DNA of 64,000 nucleotides from CBDDBK01 sp965225715. Its GTDB lineage: Bacteria > Bacteroidota > Bacteroidia > Cytophagales > Flammeovirgaceae. The stretch's first letter is position 1. Each line of letters opens with the position of its first letter. A program made the translations under genes and the position numbers. Below the pieces are notes generated by a model, which did not search any database, was not told the origin of the DNA, and was given only the letters and a program-made list of their open reading frames with translations. Shown here in pieces: positions 39,952-50,169 of this stretch. The stretch is from NCBI GenBank assembly GCA_965225715.1, contig CBDDBK010000005.1, positions 1-64,000 of the forward strand, in the 5' to 3' direction.

Positions 39952-41403
39952 CTATTTGTAAGAGAATATTTTGGTACTAGTTCTTCTTTTGACTCCATTA
40001 GTATTAAATAACTTATTTTTTTTAATAAATTCAACTGCTTGAGTAGGTACCATATCTTCCCAACTATGATCTTCTTTTTTAATAAGTTGTAATACTTTAT
40101 CAGAAGTAATATGAAGGATATTGTTATCATAATTAGTAATATCTTCAATTTTGTTGTTGTTTTTAAGATAAAGATAAAGACCTTTTAAATGTCTTGGTAT
40201 TTTAATATTAGCGATAGTTTCTATTTTATCTCCACTTTTAGAAGGGTAAACATATAGTTTTACATTTTTACTAAATAATTGCCCAAAAGATTCTAAAATT
40301 CCACCTTCTAAATTATGGTAATAATTATCATCAAAAATATTTTTCAAATTTTTTGTACCTAAAATAATCCCTATTTTTTGATTCATATTAATATGGGACA
40401 AATAAGAAATTACTTTATAGTACTCATAATAATCACTTATTAAAACTCGATGCCCCAATGAACATAAAAGGTCGGCGCGTTCCAAAAAGTCTTGGTCGTT
40501 TATTTTTTTATCTTCTGTAGTTTTTAAGTTATATAACGTCAATTCAGTAATAACCATTGGAGGATTTTGTTCTTTTATTTTTTGCTCTATAACATCTTTT
40601 ACAAATTGTTTATATCCTTTTTCAAGCATATCCATATTCACATAGGTCAAGGGTCTAAAACGTCCACGTAATAGTAAAATAGGTTTTTTATATAATACTT
40701 CTGCAGGTTGTTCCATAAGCCCATGAGAACCAAACATTGCAGATTTACTAATCCCTTTTTTAACCATCTTTAAACTCAATAATCTATTATCTATAAATTT
40801 AAAATCAGGACCAGATAAACTAAACATATCAATTTCTATGCGTGTATTGTCCAAGTTATCCACTAAAGAATAAAGCAGATCTTCTGGGTTTTGGTGTTTA
40901 TGAAAACAAGCGTAGAGTAAATTAACACCTATAATCCCTAAAACTTCTTGTTGTTGAGTATTGCTTTTATCATGCATTAAAACATGAATAATACACTCAT
41001 TAAAGGGGGTTTCTGGCTGTAACTGAAAACGTAAACCTATCCAACCATGTCCTTGATTTGTACGTTTATAATTAATAGTTTCAACCGTATTAGCAAAGGC
41101 AAAAAAGCGAGTATGAGAGGAGCGGCTACTAAGTCGTTCTGTTAGTAAACGGAATTCTTTGATCAACATGTTGTTGAGTTTTTCGCGACTTACAAAACGA
41201 TTAGATTCTCCATAAATAAGATTACTATAAGTCATATCATAAGCAGACATTGTTTTAGCAATTGTACCAGAAGCTCTGCCAACTTTGAAAAAGTATTCCG
41301 CAACACCTTGTCCAGCACCAATTTCAGCAAAAGAACCATAAATATTTTTTTCTAAATTAATAGCAAGGGCTTTTGCATTAGTAGTTATAGGTATTTTTTT
41401 CAT
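39952..41403 (-). CDS. Conserved cytoplasmic protein of unknown function
   Basis: 483 residues, no signal peptide or membrane segment. The N-terminus KKIPITTNAKALAINLEKNI, the block YGSFAEIGAGQGVAEYFFKVGRASGTIAKTMSAYDMTYSD-like, GPDFKFIDNRLLSLKMV and GGILESFGQLFSKNVKLYVYP mark a family I recall as widespread in bacteria, about 470 residues long and given unhelpful names such as TonB-dependent receptor in databases. Those names do not fit a soluble protein. No active site can be named. It lies between rsfS (convergent) and the cadherin-repeat lipoprotein. Confidence 0.6.
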   Translation of the reverse strand: MKKIPITTNAKALAINLEKNIYGSFAEIGAGQGVAEYFFKVGRASGTIAKTMSAYDMTYSNLIYGESNRFVSREKLNNMLIKEFRLLTERLSSRSSHTRFFAFANTVETINYKRTNQGHGWIGLRFQLQPETPFNECIIHVLMHDKSNTQQQEVLGIIGVNLLYACFHKHQNPEDLLYSLVDNLDNTRIEIDMFSLSGPDFKFIDNRLLSLKMVKKGISKSAMFGSHGLMEQPAEVLYKKPILLLRGRFRPLTYVNMDMLEKGYKQFVKDVIEQKIKEQNPPMVITELTLYNLKTTEDKKINDQDFLERADLLCSLGHRVLISDYYEYYKVISYLSHINMNQKIGIILGTKNLKNIFDDNYYHNLEGGILESFGQLFSKNVKLYVYPSKSGDKIETIANIKIPRHLKGLYLYLKNNNKIEDITNYDNNILHITSDKVLQLIKKEDHSWEDMVPTQAVEFIKKNKLFNTNGVKRRTSTKIFSYK

Positions 41404-41455
41404 TTTAGACGTGACTAAATTTTAAATAAAGCAAGGTATTAAATAATATTCTTTT

Positions 41456-43081
41456 TTATGGCGAGGAACGCTGATAAGTAAAAATACCTCCAGAGGAAAA
41501 AATTAAAAATTTAATATCAATATAAATATCTTCGCTTATCAGATGAAGCACCATATCTCTATTAACTGCTGCAGAAGATCGCCCAACTGTATTTATCCAA
41601 TTTGAAAATACTAAATTTGTTCCAGTCGTTGTTCCAAAAGCCCATTCTGTGTCTTGAGGGCTAACACTTGCTGAATAGAACATTTCTGTGCGGATATTAA
41701 ATATAGACATTCGGTTTTGTCTGGTTATCCATACGCTATCGCTTATTCGGTCTTGATTTTCTTCTAAAGTCCAATCTACACCGGCTAGTCTTTCAAAAGT
41801 AATCAAAGGTCCCGTCCAAATAGTACCCATGTCAATAAGATCATTAATATCAATTGTAAGATTAACAGTTTGATTTAAAGTTCCATTACTAGCTACAATA
41901 ACTGCAGAAATTGTTTGATTTATTTCAAAATCAAATAAGCTACTATCGGCTACAAAAAGTTCTCCAATAGAGCTAAGAGAAAAAGCACCTGCAGGCATTT
42001 GACTGGTTAATGAAAAAGTTACTGTACCCTGATTGTTAGCTGAAGGGAGAATACCTATGCTTTGTCCATTATTGATATTTTCATTTATGTTTAAAGTAAA
42101 GTCAGATACTGTTATATCAAGTACATCAGTAATAGTAATAGTAATAGTAGCTTCTCTACTCACATTTCCAGTTACAACCACAGCAGTGGCTGTTAAGCTC
42201 GTATTAGCTTCAAAATCAAATAAACTACTATCAGCCACACTAAGTTCACCGGTTAAGCTATCTATCATAAAAGCCCCACTAGGTGATTGTTGACGTAATG
42301 AAAAAATTACAGATACTTCTTCTGTATCAACTAATACACTTCCTAGTATCTGTTTATTATTCGGATTTTCTGCTATGGTTAGAGTAAAATTAGATACATT
42401 TAATTCAATAACATTATTTAAGGTTATAGTAATATCTATATTTTCGCTGACATCACCAACGCTTATATTTGCTACTGCTGTAAGTATCGGGTTGGTTTCA
42501 AAATTAAATAAACTACTATCAGCCACACTAAGTTCACCGGTTAAGCTATCTATCATAAAAGCCCCACTAGGTGATTGTTGACGTAATGAAAAAATTACAG
42601 GTAGTTCTTCAGTATCAACTAATACACTTCCTAGTATCTGTTTATTATTCGGATTTTCTGATATGGTTAGAGTAAAATTAGATACATTGAATTCAATAAC
42701 ATTATTTAAGGTTATAGTAATATCTATATTTTCGCTGACATCACCAGCGCTTATATTGGCTACTGCTGTAAGTATGGGGTTGGTTTCAAAATCAAATAAA
42801 CTACTATCAGCTACGCTAAGTTCACCCGTAGATGAATTCAAATTAAAAGCCCCATTAGGTGATTGTGTATTTAAACTATAAGTAAGTGTACCTTGGTTAA
42901 CTATTGCCGAAAGTACACCTAAAGATTGGGTATTATTGGGATTTTCTGATATGGTTGTCGTGAAATTTGATGCAGTTATTGTAATCGGAATAATTTGATC
43001 ATCTTGATCATCACATTTTGAATTTATTAAAAATAGAGTTATCAGAAAAAAGATAGAAGTAATTTTTAAAAACCGTTTCAT
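41456..43081 (-). CDS. Cadherin-repeat surface lipoprotein
   Basis: About 541 residues from the ATG at 43081 (MKRFLKITSIFFLITLFLIN); a longer frame to 43171 adds an unlikely head. The signal ends INSKC followed by DDQDDQ: a lipoprotein site with lysine at -1 and an acidic stretch of the kind used for surface export in Bacteroidota. Four cadherin-like repeats of ~95 residues follow, each with ISENPNN, GAF...STGELSVADSSLFDFE and ITITLNN. The C-terminal ~130 residues form a separate domain (GPLITFERLAGVDWTLEENQ...). Probably an adhesin or surface protein. No Ca-binding DxNDxxP motif is complete. Confidence 0.8.
   Translation of the reverse strand: MKRFLKITSIFFLITLFLINSKCDDQDDQIIPITITASNFTTTISENPNNTQSLGVLSAIVNQGTLTYSLNTQSPNGAFNLNSSTGELSVADSSLFDFETNPILTAVANISAGDVSENIDITITLNNVIEFNVSNFTLTISENPNNKQILGSVLVDTEELPVIFSLRQQSPSGAFMIDSLTGELSVADSSLFNFETNPILTAVANISVGDVSENIDITITLNNVIELNVSNFTLTIAENPNNKQILGSVLVDTEEVSVIFSLRQQSPSGAFMIDSLTGELSVADSSLFDFEANTSLTATAVVVTGNVSREATITITITDVLDITVSDFTLNINENINNGQSIGILPSANNQGTVTFSLTSQMPAGAFSLSSIGELFVADSSLFDFEINQTISAVIVASNGTLNQTVNLTIDINDLIDMGTIWTGPLITFERLAGVDWTLEENQDRISDSVWITRQNRMSIFNIRTEMFYSASVSPQDTEWAFGTTTGTNLVFSNWINTVGRSSAAVNRDMVLHLISEDIYIDIKFLIFSSGGIFTYQRSSP
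42190..42800 (-). repeat. Two near-identical ~288-bp cadherin repeat units
   Basis: The blocks from about 42213 and about 42501 (for example AAACTACTATCAGCCACACTAA and GCCCCACTAGGTGATTGTTG) match almost base for base at a spacing of 288 bp. A third, more divergent copy follows towards 42900 and another precedes towards 41930. Confidence 0.9.
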
Positions 43082-43573
43082 TTGAAATACTATTAAAATT
43101 ATTAAGTTGATGTGAATTCGGCATAAGTTTTTTAAATAAAAAATTGAACATGAGGTATTATAAATACCCATTTAGAGAAAAAACCTTTAAATTAATACGT
43201 TTTTAGGCTATACTTTGAAATATTTTTATAGAAAAATCTAATACCAATGCTAATAGGTCAAAAATTTATATTAAAATATAAAAAAACAGACTACCTAATT
43301 CTAATATACATAGGTATATCACTTTTTGCAAACTTACTTAAAAATGAATAGTATTAAAAATTATAACAAGGTAGATATTTTAAAATTAGCCTTAACCCAT
43401 CTTGTAACAACAAAAGCAATAAGAAAATGACCACTAAGTTAAGAATCTTAAATATTAAAGTTTTTATAAACGACAGGATAAGAAAAAATTAAGCCATTTT
43501 TAAAAGTTTAGCTGTTCAACGGTTTTATTTTATAAAATCTAATGACAGCTATAGGTATAAGAAGTATAGGTAA

Positions 43574-43660
43574 GTTATAGCCTTACTATTAAAAGATAAG
43601 GAGAGAATATTTTCTCATTTTTAATAACTTACAACACCTAAAAAATCCTTTTTCTATTTA
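43574..43660 (-). repeat. Intergenic repeat, subfamily C
   Basis: Minus strand: AGAAAAAGGATTTTTTAGGTG... TATTCTCTCCTTATC ... AATAGTAAGGCTATAA. Closest to the copy at 1505-1590. It lies in the 672-bp gap between the cadherin lipoprotein and fur-type genes (divergent). No gene is seen in the rest of this gap. Confidence 0.7.
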
Positions 43661-43753
43661 AGATGATTATACTATTTTTCAAGAATCCAAAAAAAATAGT
43701 ATTTTGTTTGGATTTTAACCACAGTTACAAAATTTATTAATCTTAATTTACGT

Positions 43754-44221
43754 ATGGAAAATAATCAAACTATAGATAAAGTCAAAACTATCTTTAATAA
43801 CTTTATTACTAAAAAAGGCTTACGAAAAACACCTGAAAGGTTTGCTATTTTAGATAAGATATATTCTAAAAATGGTCATTTTGATATAGATAACTTATAT
43901 GTAGACATGCGAAATGATAACTACATGATTAGCAAAGCAACTATTTATAATACTATAAATTTATTGATTGAATGTGATTTGGTAGTTCGTCATCTATTTG
44001 ATAATAATATTGCTCAATATGAGAAGTCTTATCATTTTAAACAACATGATCATCTGGTTTGTACCAAATGCCATGAAGTTATGGAATTTTGTGATCCACG
44101 TATCCAAACAATTCGTTCTACAGTTGAAGAATTATTTAATTTTAAAATAGAACATCATGCCTTGAACCTTTATGGAGTTTGTAATTCTTACCCTAATTGT
44201 ATAAATTTTCAAAAATTATAA
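43754..44221 (+). CDS. Fur-family metal- or peroxide-responsive repressor
   Basis: 155 residues. N-terminal winged helix (KGLRKTPERFAILDKIYSKNGHFDIDNLY; recognition helix around ISKATIYNTINLLIECDLV). C-terminal metal domain with KQHDHLVCTKCHEVMEFCDP and a second CxxxxC-type pair, CNSYPNC, which with CTKC forms the structural zinc site. Fur, Zur and PerR cannot be told apart with certainty; the HDHLVC block fits Fur/PerR. Convergence or targets cannot be read here; the next gene downstream is unrelated. Confidence 0.9.
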   Translation: MENNQTIDKVKTIFNNFITKKGLRKTPERFAILDKIYSKNGHFDIDNLYVDMRNDNYMISKATIYNTINLLIECDLVVRHLFDNNIAQYEKSYHFKQHDHLVCTKCHEVMEFCDPRIQTIRSTVEELFNFKIEHHALNLYGVCNSYPNCINFQKL

Positions 44222-44353
44222 GGAATATTCAAACTAAAATTCTAATATTGCTGACTTAAACTTAATGGTATACTTCTAAAAATAAAACAGGATTGATAAA
44301 TAGCTTAATTGAAATTAACTTTTAATGTTTAACAAATTTAATTAGTAATATAA

Positions 44354-45055
44354 ATGGCTCAAAAGAAAAGTAAAAAGGCAAAATTTATAGCTGAAGATCC
44401 AGAAATTTTGAAAGATAAATTAGTAGGTGTAGAAAATTTTTTAATACGAAATAAACGCATCATTTCAGGAATTTTTATTGGTATCCTTTTGGTTATAAGC
44501 GTAGTTATTCTATATAATAGATGGCTTAAAGGTCAAGAGCTAGAAGCTCAAAGCCAACTTTCACCAGCAGTTTTCTTTTTTGAAAATAATGAATTTGAAA
44601 AAGCTTTGAACGGCGATGATATCACTACTGATGGATTATTAGCTATTACCGAAGATTATAAACAAACGAAAGCCGCTAATTTAGCCCACTTTTATACGGG
44701 AGTTATCTATTTGTCACAACCAATAGATTCTAACTTCGCCAATGTAAATGATGCAATAAAACATTTAAAAGCATTTGATTCGGATGATTTATTTTTAAAA
44801 GCCAGAGGTTTAGCTCTTTTGGGAGATGCTTATAGCGAACTACACGATTATGAAACTGCTATTAATTATTATCAAAAAGCTGTAGATTACAAACCTAATC
44901 AAGATTTAACACCTTTATATTTATTAAAATTAGCCTTAGCTTTTGAGAAAAATACCCAGATAGAAGAAGCTAAAACAACCTATACAAGGTTAATAGATAA
45001 ATACCCTAATTCTTCATATAGTAATAAAGCTAAACAATATTCTTCTATTTTATAA
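44354..45055 (+). CDS. Membrane-anchored TPR protein (YfgM-like)
   Basis: 233 residues. A lysine-rich cytoplasmic head (MAQKKSKKAKF) is followed by a single membrane segment at about 38-58. The periplasmic part has TPR-like helices (LALLGDAYSELHDYETAINYYQKAVDY, then FEKNTQIEEAKTTYTRLIDKYP). The layout resembles YfgM/TPR_21 proteins, which help periplasmic folding near the translocon. The function here is inferred from layout only. It is 38 bp before the next gene on the same strand, so an operon is likely. Confidence 0.75.
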   Translation: MAQKKSKKAKFIAEDPEILKDKLVGVENFLIRNKRIISGIFIGILLVISVVILYNRWLKGQELEAQSQLSPAVFFFENNEFEKALNGDDITTDGLLAITEDYKQTKAANLAHFYTGVIYLSQPIDSNFANVNDAIKHLKAFDSDDLFLKARGLALLGDAYSELHDYETAINYYQKAVDYKPNQDLTPLYLLKLALAFEKNTQIEEAKTTYTRLIDKYPNSSYSNKAKQYSSIL

Positions 45056-45093
45056 GCTTAATCTTTTTAATATTTACAAAAAAAAATCCAACT

Positions 45094-46140
45094 ATGGAAC
45101 AACAAATGCCTTCAAAACCAAATGAAGAAGTAGATATTGTTAAACTAATGGATACTATTTTCAAAAAAGTAACAAATTTATTTAATAAGTTATTCCAAAT
45201 AGTTCTATCTATTGCTCTATATTTAAGAGGACTAATTTTAGAAAATTTAAAAATATGGGGATTATCTACATTTATTTTTTTATCGATATCTGGCTATATT
45301 TATTATAATAATATTGTAAATAAAATTAAGGTACAGGCAATTATCCATTCTCCTTATTTGAAAGGGCTTTTGTTTAAAGAATATGTTGATAAACTCAATA
45401 ATTTAGCTTTAACAGAAAAATATGACCTACTAGCAAAAACACTTGATATACCTTTAAACCTTGCTATGAATATTAATGAAATAAAAATTCAATATTTTGA
45501 TATTTTCCAAGGACTTTCTGAAAGTTATTTAAAGAGAAATAACTTTCTATTAGATTCTTTAGTAGCTACAGCTAACCAAGATAATGAAAATTTTACCATT
45601 ATTTTAACTATAAATAAAGAAATAGGAACAGATGAAACTATTTCTTTATTACAAGAAAAAGTAATAACATTTATTAAAAAAAATACTTACTTAAATCAAA
45701 ACTATAACTCTGCCTTAAAGAGTCTAGAACTTAGTAAGCAGTTTTTATTAAAGCAGTTAGAACAGCTAGATACCATAGAAAAAGTTTCTATTAATGTCAT
45801 AAAAAATAGTATTAAATCAGGTGATCTTGCCTTAAATACTGCAAAAAGTATTAAAGAATCATCTTCCAATATTAACATAAAATTAGATGTAGTTACCCCT
45901 TCATTAAATATTACAACTTCTAAGAAAAAAATATTTGAATCTTTAGAAAAAACAGAAAAATTATTGGAATCAACAGAATCTATTGAGCTTATAGCACCTT
46001 TTACACCTTTTTTTATAGCAAAAGAAGAAATTAAAGAAGAAATTAAAAATATAGCCTTTCTTATATATGGGTTAGTATTTGTATTTTTTGTTTTTAAGGA
46101 TACAAATAATTATTTAGAAAACTATAAAAGAAATAAATAA
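45094..46140 (+). CDS. Wzz-like two-span membrane protein with coiled coil, unassigned
   Basis: 348 residues. An N-terminal cytoplasmic head, membrane segments at about 55-72 and 322-342, and a long periplasmic region between them with coiled-coil stretches (SALKSLELSKQFLLKQLEQL) near its end. This is the topology of polysaccharide co-polymerases (Wzz) and of related Bacteroidota chain-length or transport proteins, but the P-G-rich motif near the second membrane span is weak. No Wzx, Wzy or glycosyltransferase gene is adjacent. Probably co-transcribed with the TPR gene in front. Confidence 0.55.
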   Translation: MEQQMPSKPNEEVDIVKLMDTIFKKVTNLFNKLFQIVLSIALYLRGLILENLKIWGLSTFIFLSISGYIYYNNIVNKIKVQAIIHSPYLKGLLFKEYVDKLNNLALTEKYDLLAKTLDIPLNLAMNINEIKIQYFDIFQGLSESYLKRNNFLLDSLVATANQDNENFTIILTINKEIGTDETISLLQEKVITFIKKNTYLNQNYNSALKSLELSKQFLLKQLEQLDTIEKVSINVIKNSIKSGDLALNTAKSIKESSSNINIKLDVVTPSLNITTSKKKIFESLEKTEKLLESTESIELIAPFTPFFIAKEEIKEEIKNIAFLIYGLVFVFFVFKDTNNYLENYKRNK

Positions 46141-46330
46141 TCGAGTTATTTTTTTAATGTTAGCATGTTTAATGGTTCAGTAAATTTTTATTAATGTGTT
46201 GATAATCAAGTATTTATTTTTTAACTTTTATATATTTTAATTTATTGATTTTAAATATATTAACTTTTATAAAGTTACTAGACTCTTGACATTAAGAGCT
46301 AGGTTTATTTTTTATTAATGTCAATAATAG

Positions 46331-46424
46331 TTATAGCAAAGCTATTTTATTTTTCGAAACGTTAAGTTTCAATACCAATAGGTTAGAATCCGAAAAAGTC
46401 TCTTTTTCAAGTAACCTGAGTATA
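46331..46424 (-). repeat. Intergenic repeat, subfamily A
   Basis: Reverse copy of the element at 28463-28557; starts (plus reading) TTATAGCAAAGCTATTTTAT and ends AAGTAACCTGAGTATA. It fills the middle of the 390-bp gap before hpt. A lone MITE-like end (GGTTCAGTAAATTTTT) is at about 46173. No gene is seen. Confidence 0.9.
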
Positions 46425-46530
46425 ATATAAAAACTTTAAAAACTATTTAAAACAGGGTTATTAAAGTCTTATATGTTTCCAGTTTTGCGTATTTTTACTT
46501 AATTTTACTCTATAACTTTCCTTTGATACT

Positions 46531-47100
46531 ATGTTGGCTATCAGCGATATTTCAAAAGTTCAAGAAACTAAGGTAATAAAAGGTAAAAGCTTTGTACCTT
46601 TTATTACTCAGAAGCAAATAGACAACAAAATTAAGTTTTTGGCTCAACAAATTGATGAGGACTATCAAGGTTTGGAACCTATATTGATAGGTGTTTTAAA
46701 TGGGGCTTATATGTTTACCAGTGATTTGACTAAGCAAATTAACACCAAAATAGAGGTTACTTTTGTACGGTGTAAGTCTTACCAAGGTACTCAAAGTACA
46801 GGTAATCTTTTTTTCGATTTGCCTTTTGATAAGAGAAAAATTAAAAATAGGCATGTTATTCTTGTTGAAGATATTGTTGATACCGGACTAACTATGCATT
46901 ATATTTTAGAAATGATAAAAAATTATGAAGCAAAGTCTGTAAGAGTGGCAACACTTTTGTATAAGCCTAATGCCACAAAATTTCCAACCAAATTAGATTA
47001 TGTGGGTTTTGAAATTAATAACTGTTTTGTAGTTGGTTATGGTTTAGATTATGATGGGTTTGGCAGAAATCTCAAACAAATCTATTTGGAAAACTCTTAA
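46531..47100 (+). CDS. hpt: Hypoxanthine phosphoribosyltransferase
   Basis: 189 residues. Purine salvage: converts hypoxanthine or guanine plus PRPP to IMP or GMP. The PRPP-binding motif is HVILVEDIVDTGLTMH at about 110-125. GVLNGAYMFTSDLTK carries the first loop, and YVGFEINNCFVVGYGLDYDGFGRNL is the standard C-terminal base-binding block. Length normal. Confidence 0.93.
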   Translation: MLAISDISKVQETKVIKGKSFVPFITQKQIDNKIKFLAQQIDEDYQGLEPILIGVLNGAYMFTSDLTKQINTKIEVTFVRCKSYQGTQSTGNLFFDLPFDKRKIKNRHVILVEDIVDTGLTMHYILEMIKNYEAKSVRVATLLYKPNATKFPTKLDYVGFEINNCFVVGYGLDYDGFGRNLKQIYLENS

Positions 47101-47339
47101 AGTTTTTAAGAACTTTGAAATCTTAATATCTTGACTATAAAAAACTTAACCTATTTTTTCTAAACTATCTTGAAGGTCGTTAAAATTCAAATAATTTCAC
47201 TTTTTTATTTGGGATAAAAATTCTATTTTTCTTTTTATTGTCTCGGAAAAATTTCTTTTTATTATCAACGAATTAGAAACTCTAAAATCTTTTTCCAAAT
47301 AACATCTATAAAAATGAAACTTAATAGCCTCAATTTGGG

Positions 47340-47852
47340 CTAGGCTAAACGTTTTTTCATTTGTCTTATATGTAAAGCGGCGTGTATATATGTAAAATAC
47401 AACCACTCTTCTTTAACCAATGGTCCAAAAATAGGATGTGGGAATTGGCTTTTTCTAAAATAAGGAAAACGTTCTGGCAATATGGCTTTTAGATGTTGTC
47501 TTTGAGTTTCAAAAGTTTTTAAGATAACATCTCTATTTTCTATACCTTTAGGCTGTATGTAATCAGGGGCTTTTAACTTAATGCTTTTAAAAAGATATTT
47601 TTGTATACTTTCCAATTGACGTAAAGGCAAATCAGGCGTATTGTCTAAATTAATAACCGGTTTATCATAGTCGAATAATTTAGTTGTACTTTTTTCGGTT
47701 ATAACGATATGTTCTAATATTTCATCAACGGACCAAATAGTTTGACTTGGTTTAAAGGCAGTTTCTTCTGGGCTATATTTTGAAAAAATTATTTTTATTT
47801 CTCTTTCATTTTCAGATAATAAGTCTGAGTAATAAGCTACATTTCTGGGCAT
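47340..47852 (-). CDS. DinB-like superfamily protein
   Basis: 170 residues, four-helix-bundle pattern. Three metal-type histidines are visible: WSVDEILEHIV (about residue 47) and YIHAALHIRQMKK near the C-terminus, the usual DinB_2 arrangement. Members are thiol-dependent metal enzymes, several of which use bacillithiol, which would fit with bshB1 at 23243-23971. The actual substrate is unknown. Convergent with hpt across a ~240-bp gap that shows no gene. Confidence 0.8.
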   Translation of the reverse strand: MPRNVAYYSDLLSENEREIKIIFSKYSPEETAFKPSQTIWSVDEILEHIVITEKSTTKLFDYDKPVINLDNTPDLPLRQLESIQKYLFKSIKLKAPDYIQPKGIENRDVILKTFETQRQHLKAILPERFPYFRKSQFPHPIFGPLVKEEWLYFTYIHAALHIRQMKKRLA

Positions 47853-47907
47853 ATTCCTTTTTTTATACTGTTAAAAAAATAAAAATGTAACGATTTATCA
47901 ATTACAT

Positions 47908-49887
47908 CTAAATATATTTTCTAATAATTTTGAGTCGGTTATTTTTAATTTCCAATTCTTTTTTAATAGTAAGCAGTTTATTTTGAAACTTTTCTATTTC
48001 CGAATTAAACCCTTTGACTTTAGAGGCTTGGTCAAAAAAACTTAGGTTATTTTCAAGAACTTCAGCTTCATAATTTAATTGGTCAATTTGTTTGGTTAAC
48101 TTATATCTATCGCGTTCTAAAATAGTTCGTAAAGATTCTATTTGGCAATATAATTGAGCATAAATAGTGGTTCGAAGTTGCTTCTTTTTAATTGAAGTAA
48201 TCTCCAATTGATCGATAACTTTCCCTGACTCTTCGATGAATTTTTTTGCTAATTCTTTAGCTTCTCTTTGAGGTAATTCTTGAGAATTTTCCACAAAAGT
48301 TTTTATCTTACTTTCAATTTCAGTCTTAAAAATCTTTACATTTCCTTCGATATTAACTATATTGTCGATAACACCTTCTTTTTCTTTAATTTGATTTTTA
48401 GCAATATTACTTTTTTCTTTTATATAGTTTCTTTTATTGGTAAAAAAAGCATCGCAAGCTTTTTTAAAACGCTTGGTTATTTTTTGTTCTTCTGTAGGAA
48501 CAGGACCTATAGCATACCATTCTTTTTGAAGTTTAATAAGTATATTAGACGTTTTAGACCAATCATTGTTATCGATTAAACTTTCGGCTTTTTCACATAA
48601 TTTAACTTTTAGATCCAAATTATTTTTCTTAATATCATCAAATTTTTTGAAAAAAGTACGCCTATTTTCATAAAATTTATCAAGTAAACTTTTATAATGC
48701 TTATTCATGAAAGCCATGTTTTCACGCGGAATATGACCAATACTGTGCCATTCTTGTTCTATGTTTTTTATCTGAGAAGTTGCTTCGTACCATTCTTTTA
48801 AATTAGAAGATTCAAAAGATGTAAATTTTTCTAGATCTAAACAAATATTTTGCTTCAAAAGCATATTGGCTTTTAAAGATTCTTTATAAATCTTAGCATC
48901 TTCTTCTCGTTTTTTAAAAATTTGATTTCTAGCAGTTTTTAATCTCTCCCATATGGCATCTTTTTGCCTGAAGGGTACTGGTCCAACTCTCTTAAATTCA
49001 TCAAAAAGCTGATTAAACGTTTTATAAGCCTTGTATGAATCTGATAATTCCAATAGAGCTTCTATTTTAGTACATAACTCTTGTTTGAGTGTTAAATTTT
49101 TATCCTGTTCTAAACGCGCAAAATCGTATTGAATTTTACTTTGACGTTTATAATTAAAAATCATTTTTCGAAAAGCTTCTTGATGTCTAGGAACCTCTTC
49201 TCTAGCAATATTTCTAATAGCTTTCCATTCGTATTGGAGTCTTTTTATTTCAGGAACATCAAAAGTTGTTTCTATTAGTTTGTTGATGGTATCTAATATT
49301 GCTTCTTTCTCTTTAGAATTTTTTTTCTGCTCATGGGCTACTTTAGTTTCATATGCAGTTTTAATTTTTTCAAAATGAACATATAATCTTTCAAAATCTA
49401 ATATTTCTTGACTCTGCTTATAACTAAAGCCAATTTCAGATCCTAATTTCTCAGCATAAGCAATTTTAGAAGCCTCTTTTTCAGATTTACTAATAGATTC
49501 TATTCTTTTTTTCCATATATTAAATCTGGTTATCATTTTAGGTATTGGCAATTTTTTTTCTTTAAGTGTTTTTTTAGCCAATTCTAATAATTCAGATTTT
49601 GACAATAAATTGTAATTTGGTTGAAGCGTTTGAACATTTTCCATCTCTTGTTTAGGCTCTTTTTTTACTTCTTGTAAATTAGCAATATCTCCTTCGGAAG
49701 TTGTTTCTTGGGAAGCTTCGGTTATTTCATTCTTTGTAAGAGATGTTTTATCATCGATATGCTTAGATATTCCGATATCAGTATTGACATCATTTTCCAA
49801 AACTTGTTGTTGAGAAAATGATTTTTTTGTTTGTATATCATCAACCTTATCGGTATATTCGTTTGGCAATTGCTCTATATCTTTCAT
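47908..49887 (-). CDS. DUF349 repeat protein
   Basis: About 659 residues from the ATG at 49887. An acidic, low-complexity head (~1-95) is followed by about five DUF349 repeats of roughly 70 residues. Each is charged and helical, with the W-x-x-I-G-x-(V/I)-P-x-E signature: EWHSIGHIPREN, EWYAIGPVPTEE, FKRVGPVPFRQ. The C-terminal ~120 residues are coiled coil. The protein is common in Bacteroidota and of unknown function; no enzyme motif is present. An upstream TTG at 49896 is less likely. Confidence 0.85.
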   Translation of the reverse strand: MKDIEQLPNEYTDKVDDIQTKKSFSQQQVLENDVNTDIGISKHIDDKTSLTKNEITEASQETTSEGDIANLQEVKKEPKQEMENVQTLQPNYNLLSKSELLELAKKTLKEKKLPIPKMITRFNIWKKRIESISKSEKEASKIAYAEKLGSEIGFSYKQSQEILDFERLYVHFEKIKTAYETKVAHEQKKNSKEKEAILDTINKLIETTFDVPEIKRLQYEWKAIRNIAREEVPRHQEAFRKMIFNYKRQSKIQYDFARLEQDKNLTLKQELCTKIEALLELSDSYKAYKTFNQLFDEFKRVGPVPFRQKDAIWERLKTARNQIFKKREEDAKIYKESLKANMLLKQNICLDLEKFTSFESSNLKEWYEATSQIKNIEQEWHSIGHIPRENMAFMNKHYKSLLDKFYENRRTFFKKFDDIKKNNLDLKVKLCEKAESLIDNNDWSKTSNILIKLQKEWYAIGPVPTEEQKITKRFKKACDAFFTNKRNYIKEKSNIAKNQIKEKEGVIDNIVNIEGNVKIFKTEIESKIKTFVENSQELPQREAKELAKKFIEESGKVIDQLEITSIKKKQLRTTIYAQLYCQIESLRTILERDRYKLTKQIDQLNYEAEVLENNLSFFDQASKVKGFNSEIEKFQNKLLTIKKELEIKNNRLKIIRKYI

Positions 49888-50169
49888 TTTAGACAATTTA
49901 AAAATAATACGACCTAAAAACTGGATTTGATTTACTTAAATTTAATTGAAATTAGTTTTAGATCAACCAAAAAGCTTAAGGTATTATAACCATAATTCTA
50001 ATATTTTGATATTAACCAAACCATACTTTTAATATCTTGATCCAATTTATACCATAACCCAAATTAAACCAGCAAAAATAAGTTTCTTTTTTTACATTCC
50101 AAATTTAACGTTTTACTTTTCACTTGCGCTAAAAGGCATTTTTTTTTAATTTTTTTTCTGATAATTACT

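Noticed and set aside
42033..42881. Plus-strand ORFs opposite the cadherin repeats
   Set aside because: Three similar antisense frames that repeat with the 288-bp units; shadows of the lipoprotein gene.
47197..47406. 69-codon ORF after the DinB-like gene
   Set aside because: Overlaps the end of the DinB-like gene in another frame, no start context and no family resemblance.
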